Both the position numbers and the translations under genes were made by a program. From an uncultured Phascolarctobacterium sp. (GTDB lineage: Bacteria; Bacillota; Negativicutes; Acidaminococcales; Acidaminococcaceae), in NCBI GenBank assembly GCA_958448515.1, contig CAUDEF010000005.1, positions 68,635 through 132,634 of the forward strand: a DNA stretch of 64,000 nucleotides, read 5' to 3'. Below, piece after piece: positions 34,122-43,010 of the stretch. Below the pieces are notes generated by a model. That model was not told where the DNA came from and made no database searches. It saw only the letters and a list, made by a program, of their open reading frames with translations. Within the stretch, counting starts at the first letter, position 1, and every line of letters starts with the position of its first letter.

Positions 34122-34159
34122 ATTGCTGTAAATAAAAACATCTTAAAGAGGTGAATCTA

Positions 34160-35395
34160 TTGCGTAAAGTTTTCACATATATAATTATGCTTTGCTGTAT
34201 GATGTTTTGTACCGTTGCTGCTGCGGCTCAGGTAACAGATGTAAAATGGGGTGTTGATAATACTAATGTAGTGCGTATTGTAGTAGATGCAGATGCTCCT
34301 GTTACATATGCTGTTGAAAATGCTGCCAATATGCTGACGCTGACTGTAAATGCGCCGTTAAAAGATAATAAAAATGAAAGCATGAAGGTCAGAAGTACTT
34401 TGGCTCCTATGATGCAGGTTATCCCTGCAGGCGATAAAACAGTTGTTAAACTTAGCCTTACAAAGCCTGTAGCAGAAAATGAATATAAAAGCTTTACACT
34501 GAAACAGGATCCTAAAACTAACAGACCTTATCGTGTGGTTGTAGATGTTATGGCAGATAAAAAAGCTCCGGGTACGGTAAAGATACCTGTAAGCAAACCC
34601 GCTGCTGATAGAACTGTAGTAAGCAACAGACCTGTGGTAGTAAGCAACAAGCCTGTTGCCTCTGCTGCATCTGTAAGCACTCCTCCTGTAAAGGCTGAAC
34701 CGCCGAAAGCGGAAATCAAACAGGAAGATAAAAAAGAAGAAAAGAAAGAAGTTAAAAAGGAAGTAAAAAAAGATAAAAAAAGCGACGAGAAAAAAGCTTC
34801 TAAAAATGGTTTTGCCACCAGCGGCGGATTAAAAGGCAAGATTATTACCATAGACGCCGGACATGGCGGAAGTGATCCGGGAGCTGTGGGCGCAGGCGGA
34901 ACCAAAGAAAAAGATATTACTTTGTCTGTTGCCAAAAAAGTAGAAGAACTGCTGAAAAAACGTGGTGCCAAAGTATATATGACACGTACTGAGGATAAAG
35001 ATGTTCACAGTCCCTATGCTGCTGATGCGGCAGAACTGCAGGCACGCGTAGATGTGGCAGAAAAGCGTGATTCTGATTTATTTATCAGTATCCATATTAA
35101 TTCTTCTTCCAACAAAAAAGTAGGCGGTTTCAGCAGTTATTATTATCCAAAAACACAACATGATTTACGCATTGCCAAAGCAATTCAGGATCAGCTGACC
35201 TCTAATTTTGGCGTAGATGATCTTGGTGTACGTGAAGCCAATTTTTATGTTGTAAAACGCTGCAGTATGCCTGCAACGCTGTTAGAACTTTGCTTTATCA
35301 GTAATCCTAAGGAAGAAAAGCTGATGAACAGCAAATGGTTCCAAAATAAAACTGCCAAACTGATTGCGGAAGGTATTGAAGAATATTTTGAATAA
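34160..35395 (+). CDS. N-acetylmuramoyl-L-alanine amidase with AMIN domain
   Basis: 411-residue secreted amidase. Signal peptide (about 1-23), AMIN-like targeting domain (about 25-130), a Lys/Glu-rich linker (about 190-220, repeated KKEVKK) and the Amidase_3 catalytic domain (about 230-411). Zinc ligands: His in IDAGHGGSDPG, Glu in KEKDITL, His in FISIHINSS; catalytic Glu in LLELCFISN. It cleaves between MurNAc and L-Ala during cell separation and is a plausible target of the FtsEX-EnvC branch elsewhere in this window. TTG 34160 follows AGAGGTGA by 5 bases. Confidence 0.92.
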   Translation: MRKVFTYIIMLCCMMFCTVAAAAQVTDVKWGVDNTNVVRIVVDADAPVTYAVENAANMLTLTVNAPLKDNKNESMKVRSTLAPMMQVIPAGDKTVVKLSLTKPVAENEYKSFTLKQDPKTNRPYRVVVDVMADKKAPGTVKIPVSKPAADRTVVSNRPVVVSNKPVASAASVSTPPVKAEPPKAEIKQEDKKEEKKEVKKEVKKDKKSDEKKASKNGFATSGGLKGKIITIDAGHGGSDPGAVGAGGTKEKDITLSVAKKVEELLKKRGAKVYMTRTEDKDVHSPYAADAAELQARVDVAEKRDSDLFISIHINSSSNKKVGGFSSYYYPKTQHDLRIAKAIQDQLTSNFGVDDLGVREANFYVVKRCSMPATLLELCFISNPKEEKLMNSKWFQNKTAKLIAEGIEEYFE

Positions 35396-35411
35396 TGGCG
35401 TGGAGGAAAGA

Positions 35412-35960
35412 ATGTTAAAGAAATTTTTGATTATAGCTGTAGTATTGTGCAGTATAATTGCTGCAGGCTGCAGCATGCTGTCGTCAGATGCAGGTGACAG
35501 CGCAGGCAAGCAGCAGATGCAGGCGCAGCAGGAAAGTAAAAAAATAAGCTTTATTGTTTACAGGGCTGCTGCTGATGGCAGTGAGAAACTTTTGCCGGAA
35601 AAAATTGTAATGAACGATAATGGCAAAAGTCTTCCGGAGAATGCTTTGAACGTTCTGCTGACAACAGAGCCTAAAGATGATAAAATGAGTAATGTTGTTC
35701 CGGAAAATACCAGACTTTTGAGTCTGAAGATTGACGAAGACGGAACAGCATATGCAAATTTCAGTAAAGAAATTGCAAAACAGAACCAGGGGTCTTATAA
35801 TGAATTTATGCTGACTGGTGCTATTGTTAATACACTTACTGAATTTCCGGAAATAAAAAGAGTACAGATTCTGATTGAAGGAAAGAAAGTTACATTATTG
35901 GGCAGACACATGGATATCGAAGATCCGTTAAAACGTAATCCTAGTCTGCTGGAAAAATAA
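35412..35960 (+). CDS. GerMN-domain lipoprotein
   Basis: 182-residue lipoprotein with lipobox IIAAGC (Cys about residue 20). The GerMN domain covers about residues 50-182 and includes LKIDEDGTAYANFSKEI, GSYNEFMLTGAIVNTLTEFP and VQILIEGKKV. In spore formers GerM is needed for engulfment and wall handling; in organisms without spores such proteins accompany amidases, as here, where it starts 16 bases after the amidase stop. The role in wall remodelling is inferred from that pairing. A terminator follows. Confidence 0.88.
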   Translation: MLKKFLIIAVVLCSIIAAGCSMLSSDAGDSAGKQQMQAQQESKKISFIVYRAAADGSEKLLPEKIVMNDNGKSLPENALNVLLTTEPKDDKMSNVVPENTRLLSLKIDEDGTAYANFSKEIAKQNQGSYNEFMLTGAIVNTLTEFPEIKRVQILIEGKKVTLLGRHMDIEDPLKRNPSLLEK

Positions 35961-35964
35961 AATG

Positions 35965-35999
35965 AGCAGTACCGGCCAATGTTCGGTACTGCTTTTTTA
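35965..35999 (+). terminator. Terminator after the GerMN gene
   Basis: Ten-bp stem AGCAGTACCG/CGGTACTGCT, 9-base loop, seven Ts. Confidence 0.92.
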
Positions 36000-36016
36000 A
36001 AAAGCGAGGAGTTTGT

Positions 36017-36490
36017 ATGGAATTATATTTGCCCACAAGTGAAGATACTGAAAAACTGGGGCATGTACTTGGAAAACTGGCAAAAGACGGAGATGTTTTT
36101 TGCTTTACCGGTGATCTTGGAGCGGGTAAAACATCAATGAGCAGAGGTATTGCTGCTGCTCTTGGTGTAGGTGCAGATGAAGTTAACAGCCCTACTTTTA
36201 CTATTATGAATATTTATCAGGGCAATGCTTTGGAAGTGCGTCATTTTGACTTATACAGATTAAACAGAGAAGAAGAACTGGATGATATAGGCTTTGACGA
36301 GTATTGCGGCAGCAGTGGTGTTACACTGATAGAATGGGCAGAGCTGTTTCAAGAAAGACTGCCGGAGGAATATCTGCAGATAAATGTTTTGCATCACGGC
36401 GAGGGAAGAAAAGCAGTTTTGCTTCCTAAAGGCAAAAGATATGAAGAAATTGTTGAAGGAGTGAAGATGTGTGCTGACCTTAGCTATTGA
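36017..36490 (+). CDS. tsaE: tRNA t6A synthesis ATPase TsaE
   Basis: 157-residue P-loop protein with GDLGAGKTSMSRG (Walker A, about residues 32-44), NSPTFTIMNIY and HFDLYRL, the conserved TsaE core. It drives the TsaB-TsaD-TsaC machinery that puts threonylcarbamoyl on A37 of ANN-decoding tRNAs. First of four overlapping or adjacent genes (tsaE, tsaB, rimI, tsaD). Confidence 0.95.
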   Translation: MELYLPTSEDTEKLGHVLGKLAKDGDVFCFTGDLGAGKTSMSRGIAAALGVGADEVNSPTFTIMNIYQGNALEVRHFDLYRLNREEELDDIGFDEYCGSSGVTLIEWAELFQERLPEEYLQINVLHHGEGRKAVLLPKGKRYEEIVEGVKMCADLSY

Positions 36491-37178
36491 AACAGCTACA
36501 AGCGTGTGCAGTGTAGCGCTTGTAAAAGATGGCAAAGTACTTGCTGAATACAGTGTTGATTCAGGAATGACTCATTCTGAAGGATTATTGCCGCAAATTG
36601 ACCAGATGCTGCAGCGCGTGAAGATTGCCAAAAATGATATTGAGCTGATTGCAGTAAGTATGGGGCCGGGATCTTTTACCGGTTTAAGGATAGGGCTGGC
36701 AACAGCGGAGGCTATGGCATACAGCTGGCAGTGCTGCCTGCATGGAGTAGATACACTGGAAGCTTTGGCTTATAATCTGCCTCTGGAAGGATTTGTTTTA
36801 TCACCTGTGCTTGATGCGCAAAAAGGAAATTATTATCAGGCGCTTTATAAATGGGAAAATAACAGCCTTGTAAAACTTGCTGATACAGAAGTAGTAAATT
36901 TTGAGCAGGCTCTGGAAAGAGCGGCTATCTATGGAACGCCGGTAATCTTACTTGGTGAATGCAGAAAAATTACTCAAGATAAGCTTCCTGTGTGGATGAA
37001 AAAAGCTTCGGATACACTTGTAATGCCTAAGGCTGCATCTGTTGCTTTGGCTGCTCTGCAGGGATTTGATCCGGAGGCTGACAAAAAAATTTTTGGTTTG
37101 GAACCTTATTATATAAGAAGATCTGAGGCGGAGGAATTATGGGAGAAGAAACAGCAAGCATTACATTCAGAGAAATGA
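36471..37178 (+). CDS. tsaB: tRNA t6A synthesis protein TsaB
   Basis: 235-residue inactive paralogue of TsaD that scaffolds the t6A complex. It begins MLTLAIETATSVCSVAL and has SMGPGSFTGLRIG; it lacks the metal-binding HxxxH of TsaD. GTG 36471 follows AAGGAG by 9 bases and overlaps tsaE by 20 bases; its 3' end overlaps rimI by 40 bases. Confidence 0.95.
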   Translation: MLTLAIETATSVCSVALVKDGKVLAEYSVDSGMTHSEGLLPQIDQMLQRVKIAKNDIELIAVSMGPGSFTGLRIGLATAEAMAYSWQCCLHGVDTLEALAYNLPLEGFVLSPVLDAQKGNYYQALYKWENNSLVKLADTEVVNFEQALERAAIYGTPVILLGECRKITQDKLPVWMKKASDTLVMPKAASVALAALQGFDPEADKKIFGLEPYYIRRSEAEELWEKKQQALHSEK

Positions 37179-37612
37179 GTGCAGCCGATATCGGGGCTGT
37201 TGTCAGAATAGAAAAAGAGGCATTTTATGATGCCTGGAACGAATCCATGGTTTTAAATGAGATTAACAACAGCTTAACTCATTATCTGGTTATGGAAAGT
37301 TCTGCAGGAGTAATTGGCTATGCCGGTTTTTGGCTGGTGGCAGGTGAAGCTCAGATTACCAGAGTTGCTGTTGCTGAGGATGAGCGCGGCAAAAATTTTG
37401 GTACAAGACTGACTGCAGCTTTAATAAAAAAAGCCTGGGACCTTGGTGCGGAAGCAATAACACTGGAAGTCAGAGAAAGTAATATTGCCGCACAGAAGGT
37501 TTATCTGACCTGCGGCTTTGCCAGCGAAGGCATACGTCCTAATTACTATGAGGATAATCACGAAAACGCTGTTATTATGTGGTTATACAAACAAGGAGAA
37601 GGACATGAGTAA
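37139..37612 (+). CDS. rimI: Ribosomal protein S18-alanine N-acetyltransferase RimI
   Basis: 157-residue GNAT acetyltransferase. Motif A RVAVAEDERGKNFGTRLTAA and motif B ESNIAAQKVYLTCGFASEG define the acetyl-CoA site; RimI acetylates the N-terminal Ala of S18. Its position between tsaB and tsaD is the common Firmicute order. It overlaps tsaB by 40 bases and tsaD by 8, with GGAGG ahead of ATG 37139. Confidence 0.9.
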   Translation: MGEETASITFREMSAADIGAVVRIEKEAFYDAWNESMVLNEINNSLTHYLVMESSAGVIGYAGFWLVAGEAQITRVAVAEDERGKNFGTRLTAALIKKAWDLGAEAITLEVRESNIAAQKVYLTCGFASEGIRPNYYEDNHENAVIMWLYKQGEGHE

Positions 37613-38618
37613 AGATGTTTATATTTTAGGTATAGAAAGCAGTTGTGATGAAACGGCTGCAGCTGTTGTAAAAAACGGCAGAGAGGTACTGAGCAATATT
37701 ATATCCTCACAAATTGTTATTCATCGTAAGTTTGGCGGAGTAGTGCCGGAAATTGCCTCTCGCAAACATATTGAAAATATTATGCCCGTTATTGATGAGG
37801 CTTTAAAACAGGCTGATAAAAAGCTGGAAGATATAGATGCTGTGGCGGTAACTTACGGACCTGGTCTTGTTGGTGCTTTGCTTGTAGGCTTATCAGCAGC
37901 AAAATCACTGGCGTGGGCTACAGGCAAACCGTTAATTGGTGTAAATCATCTGGAAGGACATGTGTTTGCCAACTTTTTAAATGACAGTGAATTAAAGCCC
38001 CCCTTTATGGCTTTGGTTGTCAGCGGCGGACATACTGCGCTGCTGAAAGTTACCGGTTACAATTCTTTTGAATTACTTGGACAAACACGTGATGACGCAG
38101 CCGGAGAAGCCTTTGATAAAATTGCCAGAGTTATGGGTCTGCCATATCCGGGTGGACCTGAAATAGAAAAACTTGCTTTAAACGGCAATCCTCATGCAAT
38201 AAGCTTTCCTGTTGCCAGACTTGATGCTCCTTATGAATTCAGCTTCAGCGGCTTAAAATCAGCTGTAATAAATTATCTGCATACTCAAAAGCAGAAAAAT
38301 GTTGAAGTAAACTATGCAGATGTGGCAGCTTCATTTCAATATGCTGTAGTTGATGCACTTGTGCAGAAAGCAGTACACGCCATGCAGGAAACAGGCTTGA
38401 AAGAGATTGTACTGGCAGGAGGTGTATCCGCCAACAAAACACTGCAAAATACCTTAGCTCAGGCTGTAGATAAAATTGGTGCAAGGCTGGTACATCCCAC
38501 TCCTATTTTATGTACTGATAATGCTGTAATGATTGCCTGCAGAGGTTACTTTATGTATCAGTCCGGAGCAGAAAGTCCACTGGATTTAAACGCTGTTCCT
38601 TCTTTAAAGTTGGGATAA
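37605..38618 (+). CDS. tsaD: tRNA N6-threonylcarbamoyltransferase TsaD
   Basis: 337-residue catalytic subunit of t6A synthesis. The ASKHA fold shows GIESSCDETAAAVV, YGPGLVGALLVG, the iron/zinc ligands in NHLEGHVFAN, VVSGGHTAL, GLPYPGGPEIE and LAGGVSANKTL with a late CTDNAVMIA Asp ligand. ATG 37605 follows AAGGAGAAGG; a longer frame starting at 37518 is not supported. Last gene of the t6A operon. Confidence 0.96.
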   Translation: MSKDVYILGIESSCDETAAAVVKNGREVLSNIISSQIVIHRKFGGVVPEIASRKHIENIMPVIDEALKQADKKLEDIDAVAVTYGPGLVGALLVGLSAAKSLAWATGKPLIGVNHLEGHVFANFLNDSELKPPFMALVVSGGHTALLKVTGYNSFELLGQTRDDAAGEAFDKIARVMGLPYPGGPEIEKLALNGNPHAISFPVARLDAPYEFSFSGLKSAVINYLHTQKQKNVEVNYADVAASFQYAVVDALVQKAVHAMQETGLKEIVLAGGVSANKTLQNTLAQAVDKIGARLVHPTPILCTDNAVMIACRGYFMYQSGAESPLDLNAVPSLKLG

Positions 38619-38644
38619 ACAAAAGTCTATTGTGTGCATAAAGC

Positions 38645-38760
38645 TGTGGATAATGTGGATAAAACAGTAAAAATACCGGTAAAAACTGATATTTTACTGT
38701 TGATAACTATGTTAATAAATTGGAAAAACTGTGGATTATTTTGATTTTAAATGTGGAAAA
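38645..38760 (+). promoter_or_regulatory. Cluster of DnaA-box-like 9-mers
   Basis: Two perfect, directly abutting DnaA boxes TGTGGATAA (reverse complement of TTATCCACA) at 38645-38653 and 38654-38662 are followed in the same orientation by TGTTGATAA (38698-38706), TGTTAATAA (38710-38718), TGTGGATTA (38730-38738) and TGTGGAAAA (38752-38760). The stretch is A/T-rich and contains the inverted repeat CAGTAAAA/TTTTACTG. It fills the gap between tsaD and the histidine kinase gene and could control that gene, titrate DnaA or be an origin-like site. Confidence 0.6.
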
Positions 38761-38786
38761 AACAATTTTTTTAATGAGGGGAAAAC

Positions 38787-40154
38787 ATGCTGAACAGTTT
38801 AACAGCAGAACAAAAAAATATTTTACAAACCATATCTCAGGGTATGGGGTTGGCTGCGGATATAGCAAAGTCTACGGTAACTTTGTATCTGCTGGGTGCC
38901 GACAGAAAGTTTTTATTTATTTATAAACAGGTTAATCCTTTAACCTTAATAGTAGAAAAGCAGGCTGATTTATCAGGTCAGAAAGTGCGCAGCGTTGAAG
39001 AACCTTTGGTTTTAAGAGCATTTCAGCAAAATGTTGCGTTATCCGGAAAGCGGGAATGCAGTTTAGGACGTTTTAACAGTTTTAATGTATATCCGTTAAA
39101 AGATATTTATGGAAAATGTTTTGCTGTAATCAGCTTTGATACAGATGATGCTGATCTTATCATGATAAGGGAAGCTTTGGAGTTTTTGAAAAACCTGAAA
39201 AGCGGAGAAAACTACGAAAGATTGTCTCCTGATGATGGTCTGATGATTGTTAATCAGGATAAACTGATTATTGCAGCCAACAGTAAAGCCAAGCATATTA
39301 TGCAGGTTCTTAATGTAAATAATATTATCGGGAGAAGAACCAGCGATGTAGCGGTTAACTGGCCTTTAGTAGGCATGGTAATAGATACAGGCACTGCAGA
39401 GAGTAAGCAGTTTACCATGCATGGCAGGCTGCTGTTTATGAAGGTGTTTCCTGTAATTGCCAAGCCTAAGAGCGGCTGTGCAGTGATTATTCTGCAGGAT
39501 ATAACTGAAATTCATAAAAAAGATGAAGAATTATTGATTAAATCAGTAGTTATTAAAGAAATACATCACAGAGTAAAAAATAATCTGCAGACTATGGTAA
39601 GTTTGCTGCGCCTGCAGGAACGAAGAACAGTCAGCAAGGAAGCTAAAAATGTTTTAAAAGACTGTATTGGCAGAGTTAACAGTATTGCCGTTGTTCACGA
39701 ATACCTGTCACAGCAGGATGTTGGCATGATAGATGTAGGAAAAGTGGCAAAGGGGATTTATCAGGCTGTTGTGGGCAGCATGCTAAACAGTGATTTTGTT
39801 TTAAATACAGATTTTGCCAGCGATAAGATACTTTTATCTTCTGATAAGGCAACAAGCATAGCACTTGTTTTAAATGAACTGCTGCAAAATGCCATAGAGC
39901 ATGGCTTTGAAGGTTTAAGTCAGGGAGAGCTTAAAGTGCGCTTTACTGATATCGGCAACTGTTATAACCTTATTATTGCAGACAACGGAGTTGGGTTGCC
40001 GGAAGAATTTTCTATCAGTAAGGGGAATTTGGGTATGAAAATTATTAAAACTATGGTAGAAGCAGATTTGCACGGAAGCTTTTCATTGACTGCTAACAGT
40101 GATGGCGGTACTACTGCTTCTGTTATTATTCCCAAAAATGGCGGTGAAGTATGA
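38787..40154 (+). CDS. Sensor histidine kinase (PdtaS/EutW-like, HisKA_2)
   Basis: 455-residue cytoplasmic kinase without membrane segments. Residues 1-130 form the GAF-like N-terminal domain of this kinase group, about 140-235 a PAS domain (DDGLMIVNQDKLIIAANSKA), followed by the HisKA_2 box EIHHRVKNNLQTMVSLLRLQ (His about residue 260) and an HATPase domain with ALVLNELLQNAIEHGFEG, IADNGVGLPEEF and GNLGMKII. Kinases of this type signal to ANTAR RNA-binding regulators, and the next gene encodes one; the stop overlaps its ATG. The signal is unknown. DnaA-box-like sites occupy the upstream gap. Confidence 0.92.
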   Translation: MLNSLTAEQKNILQTISQGMGLAADIAKSTVTLYLLGADRKFLFIYKQVNPLTLIVEKQADLSGQKVRSVEEPLVLRAFQQNVALSGKRECSLGRFNSFNVYPLKDIYGKCFAVISFDTDDADLIMIREALEFLKNLKSGENYERLSPDDGLMIVNQDKLIIAANSKAKHIMQVLNVNNIIGRRTSDVAVNWPLVGMVIDTGTAESKQFTMHGRLLFMKVFPVIAKPKSGCAVIILQDITEIHKKDEELLIKSVVIKEIHHRVKNNLQTMVSLLRLQERRTVSKEAKNVLKDCIGRVNSIAVVHEYLSQQDVGMIDVGKVAKGIYQAVVGSMLNSDFVLNTDFASDKILLSSDKATSIALVLNELLQNAIEHGFEGLSQGELKVRFTDIGNCYNLIIADNGVGLPEEFSISKGNLGMKIIKTMVEADLHGSFSLTANSDGGTTASVIIPKNGGEV

Positions 40155-40729
40155 TGGAGAAATGTTTGAAAATAATAGTTGCTGATGATGAGGCTTTAAT
40201 AAGACTGGACTTAAAAGAAATGCTTGCAGACGCAGGCCATGAAATAATTGCAGAAGCATCTAACGGACAGGAAGCAGTAAATTTGGCAGAGGAGCTTCAT
40301 CCGGATCTTGTTATTATGGATGTAAAAATGCCTGTTATGGATGGTCTGCAGGCAGCTTCAATGATTGCAGAAAAAGATATTGCGCCTGTAATTTTGCTTA
40401 CTGCCTACAGTCAGCAGGATATAGTAGCCAAAGCTACAGAAGCAGGAGTAATAGCTTATCTTGTAAAACCTATCAGAGAAGAACAGCTGTTTCCTGCTAT
40501 GGAAGTTGCTGTAAACAGATTTAATGAATGGAAAAAGCTGAGTCAGGAACTTTATGAATTAAAAGAAAGTTTGGAAACACGTAAGCTTGTAGACAGAGCT
40601 AAAGGTATTTTGATGGCTGCCCATGGCTTTACAGAGCAGGAGGCATACAGAAAAATGCAGCAGTTCAGCATGGCTAAGCGCATAACCTTAAAAAAATTGG
40701 CTGAAAGTATTATTGCAGCCGCAAAATAA
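40151..40729 (+). CDS. Response regulator with ANTAR RNA-binding domain
   Basis: 192 residues: receiver domain with IIVADDEALIR, phospho-acceptor Asp57 in DLVIMDVKMP, switch Thr in LLTAYS and Lys in YLVKPI, then a short coiled linker and an ANTAR domain (about 129-192: LVDRAKGILMAAHGFTEQEA, LKKLAESII). ANTAR regulators bind paired hexaloop hairpins in mRNA leaders and prevent termination; with the preceding kinase this makes a complete pathway. Its RNA targets should lie in leaders of other operons. I did not identify a convincing dual hexaloop in this window. Confidence 0.93.
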   Translation: MMEKCLKIIVADDEALIRLDLKEMLADAGHEIIAEASNGQEAVNLAEELHPDLVIMDVKMPVMDGLQAASMIAEKDIAPVILLTAYSQQDIVAKATEAGVIAYLVKPIREEQLFPAMEVAVNRFNEWKKLSQELYELKESLETRKLVDRAKGILMAAHGFTEQEAYRKMQQFSMAKRITLKKLAESIIAAAK

Positions 40730-40756
40730 GAGCAGAACTTATCTGCTCTTTTTTTA
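40728..40756 (+). terminator. Terminator of the two-component operon
   Basis: Stem AAGAGCAG/CTGCTCTT with a short loop and seven Ts, overlapping the regulator's stop codon. Confidence 0.9.
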
Positions 40757-40890
40757 TTGCGAATGTGAAATTTGTTGTTTATCAATCAAAAAAATGGGTT
40801 GGGACAGCTGAATTTTGCGTTCAAGGCTCTGAAAAACACGTTCAGTAAGTAAAAATTGCGAAAAAAATGTAAAAAACCATTTAAAAGGTC

Positions 40891-40918
40891 TTGCATTTTT
40901 TGAACAGATGATTATAAT
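40891..40918 (+). promoter_or_regulatory. groESL promoter
   Basis: TTGCAT (40891-40896), 16-base spacer, TATAAT (40913-40918), immediately before the CIRCE operator. Confidence 0.8.
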
Positions 40919-40929
40919 AATAATTGTAA

Positions 40930-40956
40930 TTAGCACTCAGATAAAAAGAGTGCTAA
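40930..40956 (+). promoter_or_regulatory. CIRCE operator (HrcA site)
   Basis: TTAGCACTC, nine bases, GAGTGCTAA: an exact match to the CIRCE consensus, placed just downstream of the -10 box. It predicts heat-shock control of groESL by the HrcA repressor; hrcA is not in this window. Confidence 0.98.
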
Positions 40957-41006
40957 TAAAGTTAAAAATTATTTAAATTATATATTTGTGAAAGGGGTTT
41001 TCAAGA

Positions 41007-41297
41007 ATGTTGAAACCATTAGCTGATCATGTTGTTGTAGAAGTAGTTGCTAAAGAAGAAAAAACTGCTGCAGGTATCTATCTTCCTGATACTGCATCCA
41101 AAGAAAAACCTCAAACCGGTAAAGTTATTGCTGTAGGCAATGGCAAAGTTACTGAAAACGGCGTGCGTGTTGCACCTGAAGTAAAAGCTGGCGATGAAGT
41201 TGTATTTGCTAAATACAGCGGAACTGAAGTTAAATTAGACGGTAAAGAATACCTCATTTTAAATGAACGTGATATTCTTGCAGTAATTGAAGCATAA
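41007..41297 (+). CDS. groES: Co-chaperonin GroES
   Basis: 96-residue Hsp10 that caps GroEL. Typical sequence MLKPLADHVVVEVV, the mobile loop around KEEKTAAGIYLPDTASKEKP that contacts GroEL, and the end YLILNERDILAVIE. Starts 9 bases after AAAGGGG and 51 bases after the CIRCE operator; cotranscribed with groEL. Confidence 0.98.
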   Translation: MLKPLADHVVVEVVAKEEKTAAGIYLPDTASKEKPQTGKVIAVGNGKVTENGVRVAPEVKAGDEVVFAKYSGTEVKLDGKEYLILNERDILAVIEA

Positions 41298-41326
41298 TTT
41301 GTACTATATCTGAAGGAGCGATAATA

Positions 41327-42955
41327 ATGGCTAAAGAAATTCGTTTTAATGAAGAAGCTCGCCGCAGCTTGGAACGCGGTGTAAATGCACTTGCTGATGC
41401 TGTAAAAGTAACCCTTGGTCCTAAAGGCCGTAACGTTGTATTAGAGAAAAAATTTGGTGCACCTACCATTACCAATGACGGTGTAACCATTGCTCGTGAT
41501 ATTGAACTGGAAGATCCGTTTGAAAACATGGGCGCTCAGCTTGTTAAAGAAGTATCCATCAAAACCAACGATGTAGCTGGTGACGGTACTACTACCGCTA
41601 CTGTACTGGCTCAGGCAATGATTCGCGAAGGCATGCGCAATGTTGCAGCTGGTGCAAATCCGATGGTACTCAAAAAAGGTATCCAAAAAGCAGTTGACGT
41701 TCTGGTTGAAGAGCTGAAAGCTGTTTCTCAGAAAGTAGAAACCAAAGAAGCTAAAGCTCAGGTTGCTTCTATTTCTGCTGCTGACGAAGAAATCGGCAAT
41801 CTGATTGCTGACGCTATGGAAAAAGTTGGCGATGACGGCGTAATTACCGTTGAAGAATCCAAAACCATGGAAACCTGCCTGGAAACTGTAGAAGGCATGC
41901 AATTTGACCGCGGCTACATTTCTCCTTACATGGCAACCGATCCGGACAAAATGGAAGCAGTTTTAAACAATCCGCTGGTACTTATCACCGATCGTAAAAT
42001 TACCATGATTCAGGATATTATGCCTGTACTGGAAAAAGTTGTTCAAGGCGGCCGCGAACTCTTAATCATTGCTGAAGACATCGAAGGCGAAGCACTGGCA
42101 ACCCTGGTTGTTAACAAGCTGCGTGGCACCTTCAAAGCTGTTGCTGTAAAAGCTCCTGGCTTTGGTGATCGTCGCAAAGCTATGCTGCAGGACATTGCAA
42201 TCCTTACCGGTGCAACTGTTATCAGCGAAGAAGTTGGCCGTAAATTAGACAGCGCTTCTATCGAAGATCTTGGCCAGGCTGGTCAGGTTCGTGTAACCAA
42301 AGAAATGACTACCATCGTTGAAGGTATGGGCGACAAAGAAGAAATCGCAGCTCGTGTTGCACAAATTCGCGCTCAAATTCCTGAAACCACCTCTGAATTT
42401 GATAAAGAAAAACTCCAGGAACGTCTTGCTAAACTGGCAGGCGGTGTTGCAGTAATTAAAGTTGGTGCAGCAACTGAAGTTGAACTGAAAGATAAAAAAC
42501 TGCGTATTGAAGACGCACTGAATGCTACCCGTGCAGCTGTTGCTGAAGGTATCGTAGCAGGCGGCGGTACCGCACTGCTTCAAGTACAAAGCGCACTTGG
42601 CAAAATCAAAGCATCCGGCGATGAAAAAACCGGCGTAGAAATTGTTAAACGTGCTATTGAAGAACCTGTACGTCAAATTGCTTATAACGCAGGCCTTGAA
42701 GGCGCAGTTATCGTTGATACCATTAAACGCAGCCGCAAAGGTGTTGGCTTCAACGCATTAACCGAAAAATATGTAGACATGATTGCTGAAGGCATCGTTG
42801 ATCCTACTAAAGTAACCAGAAGCGCACTGCAAAACGCAGCAAGCATCGCAGCTATGGTTCTTACTACCGAATCCATCGTAGCTGACAAACCGTCTAAAGA
42901 AGCTGCTCCTGCAGCTGGTATGCCCATGGGCGGCGGTATGCCCGGCATGATGTAA
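41327..42955 (+). CDS. groEL: Chaperonin GroEL
   Basis: 542-residue Hsp60 that folds proteins in an ATP-driven double ring. Hallmarks: LGPKGRNVVLEKKFG, NDGVTIARDI, the nucleotide site DGTTTATVLAQAM, EGMQFDRGYISPYM and the Gly/Met tail GGGMPGMM. Codon use here is visibly biased towards C-ending codons for Thr, Ala and Ile compared with neighbours, as expected for a highly expressed gene. It follows groES by 29 bases with AAGGAG ahead. Confidence 0.98.
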   Translation: MAKEIRFNEEARRSLERGVNALADAVKVTLGPKGRNVVLEKKFGAPTITNDGVTIARDIELEDPFENMGAQLVKEVSIKTNDVAGDGTTTATVLAQAMIREGMRNVAAGANPMVLKKGIQKAVDVLVEELKAVSQKVETKEAKAQVASISAADEEIGNLIADAMEKVGDDGVITVEESKTMETCLETVEGMQFDRGYISPYMATDPDKMEAVLNNPLVLITDRKITMIQDIMPVLEKVVQGGRELLIIAEDIEGEALATLVVNKLRGTFKAVAVKAPGFGDRRKAMLQDIAILTGATVISEEVGRKLDSASIEDLGQAGQVRVTKEMTTIVEGMGDKEEIAARVAQIRAQIPETTSEFDKEKLQERLAKLAGGVAVIKVGAATEVELKDKKLRIEDALNATRAAVAEGIVAGGGTALLQVQSALGKIKASGDEKTGVEIVKRAIEEPVRQIAYNAGLEGAVIVDTIKRSRKGVGFNALTEKYVDMIAEGIVDPTKVTRSALQNAASIAAMVLTTESIVADKPSKEAAPAAGMPMGGGMPGMM

Positions 42956-42974
42956 TAAGCATCAGATAATTTTT

Positions 42975-43010
42975 AAGACCTTACAGATTTTCTGTAAGGT
43001 CTTTTTTATA
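42975..43010 (+). terminator. Terminator of groESL
   Basis: AAGACCTTACAG pairs with CTGTAAGGTCTT, short loop, six Ts. Confidence 0.93.

Noticed and set aside
38641..38786. Calling this stretch oriC outright
   Set aside because: dnaA, dnaN, rnpA or rpmH are not nearby and no skew could be measured; reported only as a DnaA-box cluster.
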